This document shows, piece by piece, positions 36,062 through 44,883 of a stretch of DNA of 64,000 nt. The stretch is from Paracoccus albicereus (GTDB taxonomy: Bacteria > Pseudomonadota > Alphaproteobacteria > Rhodobacterales > Rhodobacteraceae), in contig NZ_JAKZEU010000007.1 in the NCBI RefSeq assembly GCF_024359525.1, positions 1 through 64,000 on the forward strand, given 5' to 3'. Position 1 is the stretch's first letter, and the number at the start of each line of letters is the position of its first letter. A program made the position numbers and the translations under genes. The notes below the pieces were generated by a model. The model was not told the origin of the DNA. It worked only from the letters and a program-made list of their open reading frames with translations, and ran no database searches.

Positions 36062-36697
36062 TCAACGCCTGCAGATGTGGGTGCTCCAATGCGCGTGCAG
36101 CGCTTCAATGTCGCCGCTGGTCAAAAGCGGCATTGCGACATTCAGCTGATCTTCGGACCACTCCCACCACCGCAGCTCGAGCAGAAGATCGACCAGATCT
36201 TCAGCAAACCGCTTGCGGATCTCCTTGGCGGGATGCCCGCCAACGATGGAATAGGGCGCGACATCCCTTGTCACCACGGCGCGCGTTCCGATCACGGCGC
36301 CATCGCCGATCGTGATGCCAGGCATGACAACGGCTTCGGAACCGATCCATACGTCATTCCCGATGACCGTATCGCCAGCTGGCTGAAAGCCGTTCTCAGC
36401 ACCACTGAACGTGGGCACATCAGGCATCCAGTAGAATGGGAACGTGCTGATCCAGTCGTGTCTATGGCCTTGATTTCCTGCCATGATGAAGGTGGCGCCG
36501 GAACCGATCGAGCAGAAGCTATCGATCAACAGGCGATCGACGCCCTCATCCGGCAACAGATAGCGAGCGCATTCGTCGAAGCTATGGCCATGGTAGTAGC
36601 CGGAGTAGTAGCTGAACCGCCCGACTAGGATGTTGGGATTTGTGACTTGTTTGTCCAAGGTGATGCCTCGAAAAGGGCTTTCGAAGTAGTTCTGCAT
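36062..36697 (-). CDS. catB: Type B chloramphenicol O-acetyltransferase (xenobiotic acetyltransferase)
   Basis: A 211-residue left-handed beta-helix acetyltransferase. Diagnostic lines are [50 protein letters not shown] (with the catalytic His after [11 protein letters not shown]), [17 protein letters not shown] and [13 protein letters not shown]. These match CatB-family enzymes that inactivate chloramphenicol with acetyl-CoA, although some family members act on other hydroxyl acceptors. The start at 36697 (MQNYFE) matches the family. It lies between copies A and B of a dispersed repeat, which suggests it was acquired as a unit. No standard integron attC core was recognised. Confidence 0.9.
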   Translation of the reverse strand: MQNYFESPFRGITLDKQVTNPNILVGRFSYYSGYYHGHSFDECARYLLPDEGVDRLLIDSFCSIGSGATFIMAGNQGHRHDWISTFPFYWMPDVPTFSGAENGFQPAGDTVIGNDVWIGSEAVVMPGITIGDGAVIGTRAVVTRDVAPYSIVGGHPAKEIRKRFAEDLVDLLLELRWWEWSEDQLNVAMPLLTSGDIEALHAHWSTHICRR

Positions 36698-37005
36698 TTC
36701 AAACCTCTGAATGAATGGCTTGCATGCGCACATGCAAGAACACCGCTAGCGCCAATGGCGGCACGCCCTCTTCCTGAGCTTTTGCGCAGGAAGTTATTCA
36801 GATGGTTCGGTCCGCAGCCTTCATCGGGTATTAAGCCTTCCGAGATCTACCTGAAGATAATGCTACAGATCGAAGGCGTAAGCCAGGTCATAGGCAGTTA
36901 TCTCCCGCAACGCGGTCACGGCCTGATCGATCTCACTGCGGCCTGCACCAACGTCCGGTTCCGGGAACCTGCATTACAGCATCTAACGGCGTCGACGGCA
37001 GCATT

Positions 37006-37083
37006 GGGCCGAGTGCGCGGGGCGACCCCGCGCCGTTCTTGGCACTAAGCCGGGGAGATCAACGCGAGGAGCCCAAAGCCGCC
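37006..37083. repeat. Degenerate two-part repeat, copy B
   Basis: GGGCCGAGTGC at 37006-37016, then a strong hairpin GCGCGGGG-CGA-CCCCGCGC, then GATCAACGCGAGGAGCCCAA from 37057. It sits between the divergent starts of the acetyltransferase and racemase genes. The rest of the 466-base gap holds no supported gene. Confidence 0.6.
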
Positions 37084-37163
37084 AATTATATCAAGTTCCC
37101 TAGGCCATTTTCTGTCAACCAGATACCAGCTAGAGGAAAGCGTGAGCATGCGGGAGCAGTGCG

Positions 37164-37859
37164 ATGCGAATGATTGGTCTTATCGGCGGAATGAGTTGGG
37201 AAAGCTCCGCAGAGTATTACCGCATTCTTAATCAAGGGATCAGAGCTCGGTGTGGTCCTACGGCATCTGCACGGTGCATTCTGTGGTCGTTCAACTTTGC
37301 AGAGATTGAAGATCTGCAGCATCGCGGCGATTGGGCAGGTTTGGAACGTCTGATGGTCGATGCCGCCAAGCGCCTGGAGACCGGCGGGGCAGAGGTTCTG
37401 CTGATCTGCACAAACACCATGCACAGGATGGCTGATGCCGTACAGTCCGCAGTGGGGGTGCCTTTACTTCACATCGCGGACGCGACCGCAGATGATGTGA
37501 AAGCAGCCGGCTTCAATAAAGTCGGCCTACTTGGCACGGTCTTCACTATGGAGCAGGACTTCTACAAGGGACGCTTAGCGCAGCGGCATGGGTTAGAGGT
37601 CATCACTCCTGGCGCAGCAGATCGTGAAACTGTTCATCGGATCATCTACGAGGAGTTGGTAGCTGGTCTTGTGCTGACAGCTTCTAGAGAGGCATATCGA
37701 GCAGTTATCGCGCGCCTGGTCGAAGACGGGGCCGAGGCGATCATCCTCGGCTGCACCGAGATCATGCTGTTGGTCCAGCCTGAAGATAGCGCCGTTCCCC
37801 TTTTTGACACAACCGCACTTCATGCTAACGCGGCGATCAGCATGGCGATCGCGGAGTGA
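37164..37859 (+). CDS. Aspartate/glutamate racemase family protein
   Basis: A 231-residue racemase with both catalytic Cys motifs: ICTNTMHRM (about residue 85) and ILGCTEIMLLV (about residue 195). The N-terminus MIGLIGGMSWESSAEYYR is typical of the Asp/Glu/hydantoin racemase family. It likely interconverts L- and D-aspartate or glutamate in the cytoplasm. It is a single gene between repeat copies B and C, without an obvious operon partner. Whether it serves cell-wall or amino-acid metabolism cannot be told. Confidence 0.92.
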   Translation: MRMIGLIGGMSWESSAEYYRILNQGIRARCGPTASARCILWSFNFAEIEDLQHRGDWAGLERLMVDAAKRLETGGAEVLLICTNTMHRMADAVQSAVGVPLLHIADATADDVKAAGFNKVGLLGTVFTMEQDFYKGRLAQRHGLEVITPGAADRETVHRIIYEELVAGLVLTASREAYRAVIARLVEDGAEAIILGCTEIMLLVQPEDSAVPLFDTTALHANAAISMAIAE

Positions 37860-38346
37860 ACTGGCGCTCACGGACTTAACGGCAGCAATGTCCCGCGTAA
37901 CCTCCATTCCGACGCTCGCGTTGCTGCATGTGGTTGCCAATGCCCGCTCCGGGGAAGCCGCACCGGAATGTTCGGCCAAGAGGCGAAAGGCAGCAATGGG
38001 CCGGGTGCGCGGGTCAGCGGCCGCCCGCCGTGCGTCACGTTGCCAAGGACGTCAGACCGACGCGAAGAATCCCATAGACCCCGATCGTGTTGGTCGCAGC
38101 GAATACCGGCGCGGAAGAGTTTCCTGGCGCACTGCCCAGTACTTGCGTCTGCGACCGGCAGCACAGCAAGCTCCTCAAACCTGACGCCGGTGAGCGGCGC
38201 AGCGACTGAAACGTCGAAGTGCAGCGGGAGACACCTGCCTGCAATCGCTAGACGGCGGCTGACCACAGCTGGAGGCCAAGCGTTGATCGGCAGGTCGTCC
38301 ACTATTAGCCTCATGCATAAATCAGCGATGACGGAGGAATGGCCGC
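37860..38346. other. Intergenic region after the racemase gene
   Basis: No gene is supported in these 487 bases. The region contains repeat copy C (37998-38074) and a second GGCAGCAATG-type segment near 37880, both of the same degenerate repeat style seen around catB. Confidence 0.5.
37998..38074. repeat. Degenerate two-part repeat, copy C
   Basis: GGGCCGGGTGC at 37998-38008 and GACCGACGCGAAGAATCCCA from 38055, the same 57-base offset as in copy A. It follows the racemase gene. Confidence 0.5.
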
Positions 38347-39024
38347 TTGGATTTCATGAACCTCCTGAGATCGGCCGAACAACTGCTCTACGAAGTCGTT
38401 TCGTGGCTGGTCTTCTATCCGCTGACGCTGTGGCGTTGCCTCAGGCATCCATCCGCCATGATCGGCTACGCGGAAAGGGAGCTGACCAAGGCGCCCGAGG
38501 CACAGTTTCTGGACGCTCTCAGCCCGCCAATCTTTCTGTTTCTCACCCTTCTGCTGGTGCACATGGTCCAAACAGGGGTCTTTCACGACAGCGTTGTTCT
38601 GTCAGGGGTGCTCGGCGACACTCGGAACCTGCTGGTCTTTCGGGCGGTCTCGTTCAGCCTGTTTCCGATGCTTCTGGGACTGCAGCATGTGCGTCTGGCA
38701 GGACAGCGGCTGTCGCGGGAGACTTTGCGGCCGATGTTCTATGCGCAGTGCTACGTGACCGTTCCCGCCGTTCTGGCCTTGGATCTGGCTTTGATGCTGG
38801 GCAAGTCACCCGCCGGCTGGACCGACTTCGCGGCTTGGATCATCTTCCTGATCGGGCTCGTCTGGTATGCCCAGGCCCTGATGCGGGGGTTCATGCTTCA
38901 TCGGGGTGTCTCGCGAGGACGGGCACTGCAGCAAACGGCGCTGGCCCTGGTGCTGGGCTCGGCCAGCTTCGTGATTGCCATGCTGTTGTCGCTCCTGACC
39001 GGGCCACTGCCCCTCAATCTCTAG
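38347..39024 (+). CDS. Polytopic membrane protein, Yip1/DUF1282-like
   Basis: A 225-residue protein with about five membrane helices. The layout, an amphipathic start (RSAEQLLYEVVSWLVFYPLT) followed by LSPPIFLFLTLLLVH, RAVSFSLFPMLLGL and AAWIIFLIGLVWYAQAL, is that of small Yip1-like permease-fold proteins of unknown role. The start is a TTG at 38347 with a GGAGG ribosome site nine bases away. An ATG three codons in is the alternative. It converges on the TraB-like gene with a four-base overlap of the 3' ends. Confidence 0.7.
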   Translation: MDFMNLLRSAEQLLYEVVSWLVFYPLTLWRCLRHPSAMIGYAERELTKAPEAQFLDALSPPIFLFLTLLLVHMVQTGVFHDSVVLSGVLGDTRNLLVFRAVSFSLFPMLLGLQHVRLAGQRLSRETLRPMFYAQCYVTVPAVLALDLALMLGKSPAGWTDFAAWIIFLIGLVWYAQALMRGFMLHRGVSRGRALQQTALALVLGSASFVIAMLLSLLTGPLPLNL

Positions 39025-40088
39025 GGCTGGAACATCAGAAGCCCGGCTTGGACTGGCAGGCGGCCAGTCGCGTCATCCGGCGGCAGAATGGCGGTTGTCC
39101 ACGTTGTCGACAGGATCTGCCACGAGGGATCGCGCTTGCGCATCTCCTCCAGCAAGCCCGCGAGGTGCCCGCTGCCGTAGGCGATATAGATGTCCTGCCC
39201 CGCCGCGGCAGCAATCCTGTCCGCCAGCTTGCGATTACGGAAGTCGAGCACGACCAGGTTCATGACGTCCGCGTCCTCTCCGCGACCAAGCAACAGGGTG
39301 AACGCCCCGCGACAGGCGGCTGCCAGAAAGTCCCTCTGGTGGCCTCCAAGGCGGGACACGAAGTCCAGGCCCTTGGACAAGGTCAGATCCTGACCAGCGG
39401 CCTGGCTTGGGGCAATGGGCTGATCCAACTCGGGCCGCTCCGCGACGAGGCGCTTCCATTCCTCATACACCTCGGTCACCGAGACATCCGCCAAAACCAC
39501 GTGAGCAGGGTCGATCGCTGCCTGCCGCTGCACGAAGTTCAGAAAATCGCCCTGAAACTCCAGTCCGCAGGCGTTTGCCAGCCGGGCATATTGTGCATTC
39601 AGATCGCCGTCGGCGTGAACCGCCGCATTCAGCCAGGCGGTCGCTTCGGGCGTGCCGGGCAAGATCCCTTCGAAGTAGAGCACGTAACCCGCGTCCCGCG
39701 CGCGCAGCATGTCGTAGACGACCGAGCGATAGAATTGGTCAGAGCCGATGTGGATCATCCCCTGGAACACGACCTGCCGGGTGCCGTCGCTCAGCGTGAC
39801 GCGGGGCACGGTCAAGGGATGCAGTGCCGGCTGCAGCAGCAGCCAGTAGAGGGGTGCCGCGACCAAGCTGCAGGCGACGGCGGCACCTGTCAGCATCGAC
39901 CGCCGCCGCTTGCCACGATACGCGCGAAGCACCCGCTTGGTCGCCAAGCCCATCCCGGCTCCCAAGGCCGCAACCATACCCAGCACCAGCGGCGATGCTG
40001 CCCACAGGAGCGGGGCGGATATCAGGAACAGGATGGCAAGTGTGGCCCATGTCAGGGTCTGGATGCGGATGGCGCGAACGGACAGCAA
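39021..40088 (-). CDS. TraB/GumN-like membrane-anchored protein
   Basis: A 355-residue protein with two N-terminal helices (about residues 10-30 and 60-80) and a large domain with FQGMIHIGSDQFYRSV, GYVLYFEGILPGTPEA, LDFRNRKLADRIAA and IYIAYGSGHLAGLLEEM. The last line, with its GxxH, matches TraB/PrgY-type and GumN-like proteins, some of which are proposed metalloproteases that degrade signals. The start is a TTG at 40088 placed six bases after AGGAGA; no nearer ATG exists in frame. It follows the CPBP protease gene by 11 bases, so both are likely co-transcribed. Confidence 0.7.
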   Translation of the reverse strand: MLSVRAIRIQTLTWATLAILFLISAPLLWAASPLVLGMVAALGAGMGLATKRVLRAYRGKRRRSMLTGAAVACSLVAAPLYWLLLQPALHPLTVPRVTLSDGTRQVVFQGMIHIGSDQFYRSVVYDMLRARDAGYVLYFEGILPGTPEATAWLNAAVHADGDLNAQYARLANACGLEFQGDFLNFVQRQAAIDPAHVVLADVSVTEVYEEWKRLVAERPELDQPIAPSQAAGQDLTLSKGLDFVSRLGGHQRDFLAAACRGAFTLLLGRGEDADVMNLVVLDFRNRKLADRIAAAAGQDIYIAYGSGHLAGLLEEMRKRDPSWQILSTTWTTAILPPDDATGRLPVQAGLLMFQP

Positions 40089-40099
40089 AGGATCTCCTG

Positions 40100-40837
40100 T
40101 CAGATCGGATCGGCCCCGATGGGCAGATGGCCAAAGGCGAACGCTGCCAGAAACCCTGTCCAGTCGTTCAGGACGTGGGCTCCGGCCGACACCCACAGGC
40201 TCCGGGTGACGACGTAGGCGAGCGTCAGGACGACCCGCGCCGAGCCGATGCCAATCAACGCCTGTGCCCAGTTCCAGTCATAGGTGGGCAGGTGGGCGGC
40301 CCCGAATACCGATGCCGAAACCATGACCCCGCAGATCACGCCCCAACCCTGCGAAAGCCCGAACCTGCCGATGCAGAGCCACAGCGTGGCAAGAAACGGC
40401 AGAATGCCGAGCAGTTCCTCTCCGATCAGCTGGGGGATGGTCGGGATCAGCAGCATCGCCAGCTGCCCTGCCGACAGGTCCTGCATCCGGTCTGCGAAGG
40501 GATTTGCGCTGAGCGGTGCGACCCGAGCCAACAGAAGGCCGACCGAAAGGGAAACCACCAACGTCAGGGCTCCGAACAGCACCATCAGCGCGACCTGCCG
40601 CAGCCCAACCCTGCCGAACAGCGCGACCCAGTGCTGACCTGCCACCAATCGCAGTGACAGAAGCGGAATACCCATAAACAGCAGCGGCGGGATCAAACTT
40701 GCCGGGAAGGCCATCTGCGGCAATGCGGTCAGCAGCCCGAATCCCAAGGCAAGTGATGCCACCAGAAGACCCCAATCGCGTCCGTTCAGATGGACGTGGC
40801 GATCAGTGCTGAACGGAAAGCCAGAGCCGTCCGGCAT
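40100..40837 (-). CDS. CPBP-family intramembrane metalloprotease/immunity-like protein
   Basis: A 245-residue polytopic protein with about seven helices and the CPBP (CAAX-protease and bacteriocin-processing) motifs. Motif 1 is GEELLGILPFL, with the Glu pair, motif 2 is FGAAHLPTY and motif 3 is AGAHVLNDW. The Arg usual after the Glu pair (EExxxR) is not at its normal place. Members prenyl-process or digest peptides in the membrane and are often immunity factors. It precedes the TraB-like gene in the same direction. Confidence 0.83.
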   Translation of the reverse strand: MPDGSGFPFSTDRHVHLNGRDWGLLVASLALGFGLLTALPQMAFPASLIPPLLFMGIPLLSLRLVAGQHWVALFGRVGLRQVALMVLFGALTLVVSLSVGLLLARVAPLSANPFADRMQDLSAGQLAMLLIPTIPQLIGEELLGILPFLATLWLCIGRFGLSQGWGVICGVMVSASVFGAAHLPTYDWNWAQALIGIGSARVVLTLAYVVTRSLWVSAGAHVLNDWTGFLAAFAFGHLPIGADPI

Positions 40838-40888
40838 TGGTCATCCCCCGCCTATCGCAGAATCGGGCTATGCGTGCCCTGCCGCGCC

Positions 40889-41182
40889 TCATCCATACGC
40901 GAAAAGTTCGGTCACCCTGTGTTCGTTGTCGGTCCGGCAAATCGTCATGTTCTGACCGTTATGCGTCACGAACATCTGAATGCCCGATCCATCCCGAAGC
41001 GGCGCCGCGCTGACGACCTCGATGAAGGTTGGAGTGGTGGATTCCCTGAACGCCATCGCCTGCTTGCAGGCGGCGACATCTTCGGGGAAATCATCGCGGC
41101 CTGATCCGGCAACCCCGCTGACGCCGGTATCGTCGCAGGCGGCAACCGTCAGCGCCGCCAGCAGTAGGACTGGATATTTCAT
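40889..41182 (-). CDS. Small lipoprotein of unknown function
   Basis: A 97-residue protein with a lipobox (LTVAACDDTG; Cys about residue 16). The mature part has two more Cys (VAACKQAM and TICRTDN), which could form a disulfide, and the line SGIQMFVTHNGQNMTIC. No family is recognised. The second ATG (41182) is chosen because AGGAG lies six bases before it, while the first ATG directly abuts that site. It follows the PliG-like gene in the same direction by about 20 bases. Confidence 0.7.
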   Translation of the reverse strand: MKYPVLLLAALTVAACDDTGVSGVAGSGRDDFPEDVAACKQAMAFRESTTPTFIEVVSAAPLRDGSGIQMFVTHNGQNMTICRTDNEHRVTELFAYG

Positions 41183-41203
41183 CGTCATCTCCTGGTTTTG
41201 CGG

Positions 41204-41602
41204 TTACTCGACGTAGAGCGTCAGTGAGTATGTCGCAGTCTCACCGCGGCGTGCGGCGTTGCGCATGAGGTAGACGTCGATCAGATAGTTGCCGCTGGAC
41301 GGAATGGTGACGGAGGCGCCGTTCCCGTCGATCGAGCTGTTGTAGAGCGCCTCGCTGGCACCAGGGGCCGTGATGTTGAAATAGTTGCTGGCATTGTTGG
41401 TATCCAGCTGAACGTCCAGCTTCTGCCCTGACCGAACGCCTAGAACATATTGGACGGTGTCGTAACCGCGGACAGAGCTATTGATCGTGGTGCCCGAGGT
41501 GCCGCGATCGAAGCGAACCGTTTCCCGGCGCACCTCGTCGGCAGAAGCAGGATGAAAAGCAAGAACGGCAAGGAAAAGCGCAAGTGTGGAAAACAGTCTC
41601 AT
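41204..41602 (-). CDS. PliG-like periplasmic inhibitor of g-type lysozyme
   Basis: A 132-residue protein with a signal peptide (to about residue 21) and a beta-rich domain of the line RFDRGTSGTTINSSVRGYD, TVQYVLGVRSGQKLDV, NASNYFNITAPG, ALYNSSIDG and GNYLIDVYLMRNAARRGETA. This matches the PliG/bacterial pre-peptidase-like fold, in which a conserved GYDxVxY and YLMRNAARR are typical. PliG blocks goose-type lysozyme in the periplasm. A role in protection from host or predator lysozymes is inferred. Confidence 0.72.
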   Translation of the reverse strand: MRLFSTLALFLAVLAFHPASADEVRRETVRFDRGTSGTTINSSVRGYDTVQYVLGVRSGQKLDVQLDTNNASNYFNITAPGASEALYNSSIDGNGASVTIPSSGNYLIDVYLMRNAARRGETATYSLTLYVE

Positions 41603-41797
41603 GGGAGTCCTCCGGACAGCAGGCCCTTCATGCCGCTAATGCTAGAATGGGCCGAACTTTTCAACTTCCTTTTCTTCCGGCAAGCGTGGCAGCGAACAGT
41701 CCTTTCGCCGCCACGCCCAGTCAGGAACACAGCCCGAATGGGCTTGCCCGTGATGCGACGGGCCCCATGGATGGGCCATGCGGCCCTAGCCGTGACG

Positions 41798-42169
41798 TCA
41801 CATGCCGGTGACGGCCTCTTCGGCCATGGCCGCTTCCTCGATCGTCGCGGGACGCGTGGCCCTTCGCTGGAAGGAATAGGTTCCGTCCGGCTGGCTCGTG
41901 CCGCCTACGCAGGTTGCGGCAAAGTTCACCAGCCCGTCCTCGCCCGGGCCTTCCTGATAGGTTGCAACCTCGCCGCCCGTGCAGCTGGCAGCCAGCGCTT
42001 GGCGGGCAATTTCCTCGTCGAAGCTGGCAGGATTGTAAGAGCCGGTCAGGCTCCCTTCCGCGATAGTGACGTTGACGTAATTGGGGTCCTCGACCGCCTC
42101 TGCCTCGGGTGCCTGGCAGGCGGCAAGGACCGCGCAAGAGACGATGGCGGCACCGAGGCGCCATGACAT
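41798..42169 (-). CDS. Lipoprotein of unknown function
   Basis: A 123-residue protein with a lipobox (SCAVLAACQAPE; Cys about residue 18) and a mature part with two Cys (AASCTGGEVATY and FAATCVGGTSQPDG). The segment VNVTIAEGSLTGSYNP looks beta-rich. The start at 42169 (MSWRLGA) opens the signal; an in-frame ATG at 42208 would add 13 residues. No family is assigned. It points the same way as the nearby PliG-like and lipoprotein genes. Confidence 0.65.
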   Translation of the reverse strand: MSWRLGAAIVSCAVLAACQAPEAEAVEDPNYVNVTIAEGSLTGSYNPASFDEEIARQALAASCTGGEVATYQEGPGEDGLVNFAATCVGGTSQPDGTYSFQRRATRPATIEEAAMAEEAVTGM

Positions 42170-43309
42170 GCGCTTGACAGAAGATGCAGGCAGGTAGTCG
42201 ATCGGCATGGGCTCACTCCGGGATATGACAACTGCGTGATTGGAGCATTCCAGAGGACAATCATTCGGTCAATTGTATTCACAGCCACCAGCCTTCTTGC
42301 GGCCCGATGCGCCGGCAGAGAGCAGCGCGCCCTCTGGTCGCCCGCAAGCGCAGGCGGGGCAGCGACCATGCCGCCGCCGCCCAAGCCCCGCAGGTGCAGA
42401 CCGCGATTGCCGCGACCATCACGGCGGCGATGTTGTTTATGACTGGCTCGTCCACAGTGATCATCAGCATCTGGAGGTGCCGCCGGTGGACAAGGCCAGC
42501 CCCGTGATCCCGGAGTGCAAGTCAATCAATCTGACCATCGCCGTCAGAATAACCGGTCTCCGCCAAGCGTTGGCTGAAAAAAGCCTCGCCGTTACGACCT
42601 ATATTGGATCCGGCCTCGCTGCATATGGATGAAAAGCTACAATGCCTGCTGTGGATTTAATCCGTCCGGCGTCACCACCTGGCGGCTTGATACATTGAGC
42701 TTGTCAGCATGTAGGTGATGGGAATGCAGACGCAGCGAACGGCGGCTTGTCTCCCGTCAGAGCAGACTTTGGCCTGTCGATCTCGCTGCGCCGGGCATGA
42801 ACGTCTGCTCTTGGGAATCTGCACGGCAGCAGAAATGCCGGCCCGACCGTCCGCTATGGGCCGTCATTGCGGTTTGCATGTGTGTCTATACGTCAAGCAG
42901 CGTCCGATGGCGTTCGAACTATCTGGTTCAGATTGACCCATCGACGATCGACTGTCTGGACCTTCCAGAGCCGTCACCGGAGCAGAGAGGGCGGGCATCA
43001 CTCACATCAGTGACCAACTGACTAACGCGATTACGCCGCGATCGAGTAATTGCTGCATAGTCGCGTCTATATGGACCTCCCTCCGACGATCTACTAGCGT
43101 CCGCCGGCCTCGTTCTCGGCCGACCATAATCGGACAGCGCCTCGCGCCCGACCTCGCACGTCCATCATTCGCTGGAGCTAAGCACCGTGCCGCCGGTTCA
43201 GCGAGGTGCCCCTACACGCCTGCGCTGGCGGCGACTGACGTGGTAGCGAGAATAAGGGCGGATGAGGGCTAACGGTGAGCCGCATAACAAGGTCGATATC
43301 GGCGATCCC
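42170..43309. other. Gene-poor 1.1 kb stretch
   Basis: Several short overlapping frames exist, but none has a signal peptide, recognisable domain or convincing ribosome site over its length. One 63-residue minus-strand frame (42279-42470) contains a single hydrophobic helix and could be a tiny membrane protein, but support is weak. I see no repeat or RNA gene. It separates the envelope group from the trypsin-like module. Confidence 0.45.
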
Positions 43310-44179
43310 TCACCGAAAGCGGGGAATTGCGAGTAGGCTCGACACGACAACTAGGCCGCTCACCAGAGCTAGGATCGTAGGACTTACCAAGGCCCTATCG
43401 ACCCAACTGGGCGCAATCACTATCGGATCGACACTTCCATAAAACTCAAGCTGCATCCCGATCCTGCCGGTTTCCGACACCATGGAGACGCGAATCGCTC
43501 GATCCTCTTCGTTAAACGTCAGGACGCCGAATTGCAGCGCGGAAACTCTGCTACGAAGATCTACAACGCTCGCTGTCTCGCCACGCCTTAAAGAACCTGT
43601 TCTAATCGTTTCAGTCGAAGCGAGAAACGGGCTGCGTTCGCGTATCTCATACTCGCCATTGAGGATCAGGTCGGTTTGGCCGTCATCGACAGGCTGCCCG
43701 AGAACTGCGAAACCGGTGAACGTCAACGCTCCCAAGCTGCGCCAGGTTTTTCGATCGACAACGATCCTCGAAGTGTCTGCGAGACCAGGGACCCCTTCCA
43801 CGGTCAGCGCGAGCTGTTCTTGGTCGGTCCGTTGAACGACAACGCGACTACCCTCGCGCCATGCGATGATCAGCGGACCGGACTGTTCCGAATAACCACG
43901 GCGATCGCATACTCCGTTGCCTCGCTCCGTGCGCGGACGTTTTCGTTCCAGGGGTGTGCAGATCGACGCCGCTGGCAACGCCCACGCTTCGCCAGCGCCG
44001 GAGAATTCGATCGTGATCCCCGTTACAGAAGCTTCGGTCAGGATTGTCCGTGTCGCTCCGATGCCAGCCGATAAGAGCACGATTGCAAGCAAAAACCCTA
44101 AGGCAGCAAATAAAGACAGACTTCTCAGAACGGACCAAATGTGTGAAAGGGTCTCGCCCCCGATCCACCTTTCGATCAT
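43310..44179 (-). CDS. Membrane-anchored protein of unknown function in the trypsin-like module
   Basis: A 289-residue protein with an N-terminal helix (about residues 17-38) and a C-terminal helix (about residues 265-283), enclosing a soluble, probably periplasmic domain of about 225 residues. The domain has three Cys (ASICTPLERK, GVCDRRGYS) and beta-rich lines (VEGVPGLADTSRIVVDRKTW, ADGQ-like loops). No family is recognised. Its ATG overlaps the stop of the secreted-protein gene by four bases, so the two are translated together. A role next to the divergent protease is inferred from position. Confidence 0.65.
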   Translation of the reverse strand: MIERWIGGETLSHIWSVLRSLSLFAALGFLLAIVLLSAGIGATRTILTEASVTGITIEFSGAGEAWALPAASICTPLERKRPRTERGNGVCDRRGYSEQSGPLIIAWREGSRVVVQRTDQEQLALTVEGVPGLADTSRIVVDRKTWRSLGALTFTGFAVLGQPVDDGQTDLILNGEYEIRERSPFLASTETIRTGSLRRGETASVVDLRSRVSALQFGVLTFNEEDRAIRVSMVSETGRIGMQLEFYGSVDPIVIAPSWVDRALVSPTILALVSGLVVVSSLLAIPRFR

Positions 44180-44883
44180 TGCTGCGGGGCGAGGTTGATC
44201 TTCAGAGCGGACTCGGAACCGAGTTCGCCGTTCTTGAAGGAGACCACGACGGCCTCCATCAGCTGGGGCTCCAGCAAATTGTCAGGTATGGGGCAAAGCG
44301 TGTCGAAGGCCGTTTGAACATCTGCGTCGGAACGGGTGCACAGCACGTCAGGAAGGTCAGATCTTGCGGGGAAGAACAGATAGGTTTCATCCGAACGCGC
44401 GGTGTTGAGGGCGATGGAGAGCGGCATATCGGTTGCGTCACCTCCCCAGTGCACCGGTGTCGCTTCAGCGACGGGGTCTTCGCACAATCCTGCCGTCAAC
44501 ATCACCGCCAGGTTCTGCCCGAACTCTGCCAGATCGCCGGCGAAACGAGTCGGATAATCCAAGTCTAGCGACCCTCCCTGCCAGTCCGAACCCAGCGTGT
44601 AGGCATTCTCAGATTGGTAGCGACCATCCGCACTCATCACGCGAAGACAGACATCCGCCGCGGCCCAGGACGCGGGAACATGCGCCGTGACCGTCGGCGC
44701 GCCGGTTTCTAGAGAAGCGGCGATCGTAGCAAACCCGACGAACCGAGCGCCGGAGATCTGCGCGGATGCCCGCAATTCTTCGTTGAAAGGCTGTGTCCGA
44801 AGGCTAAGCTGATCGGAGAGGGCGGGCTGGATCGTCGAGGTCAAAACCAGGCAGGCAATTGGATACATGACACTGAAGTTCAA
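44176..44883 (-). CDS. Exported protein of unknown function in the trypsin-like module
   Basis: A 235-residue protein with a signal peptide (ACLVLTSTIQPALS) and a beta-rich mature part with Cys residues in ADVCLRVMSA, AGLCEDPVA, VLCTRSDAD and DTLCPIPDN, probably two disulfides. No family is recognised. The start is either a TTG at 44883, with GGAG nine bases before it, or an ATG at 44868. In either case the 5' end overlaps the divergent protease gene. It is coupled to the following membrane-protein gene. Confidence 0.65.
   Translation of the reverse strand: MNFSVMYPIACLVLTSTIQPALSDQLSLRTQPFNEELRASAQISGARFVGFATIAASLETGAPTVTAHVPASWAAADVCLRVMSADGRYQSENAYTLGSDWQGGSLDLDYPTRFAGDLAEFGQNLAVMLTAGLCEDPVAEATPVHWGGDATDMPLSIALNTARSDETYLFFPARSDLPDVLCTRSDADVQTAFDTLCPIPDNLLEPQLMEAVVVSFKNGELGSESALKINLAPQQ

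Noticed and set aside
36695..37083. Possible integron with catB as a gene cassette
   Set aside because: No attC core (RYYYAAC/GTTRRRY pair), no attI and no integron integrase were found; the flanking blocks are a different repeat type.
42279..42470. A 63-codon minus-strand frame with one hydrophobic helix
   Set aside because: No ribosome site or family, and overlapping frames of similar length exist on both strands; too weak for a gene call.
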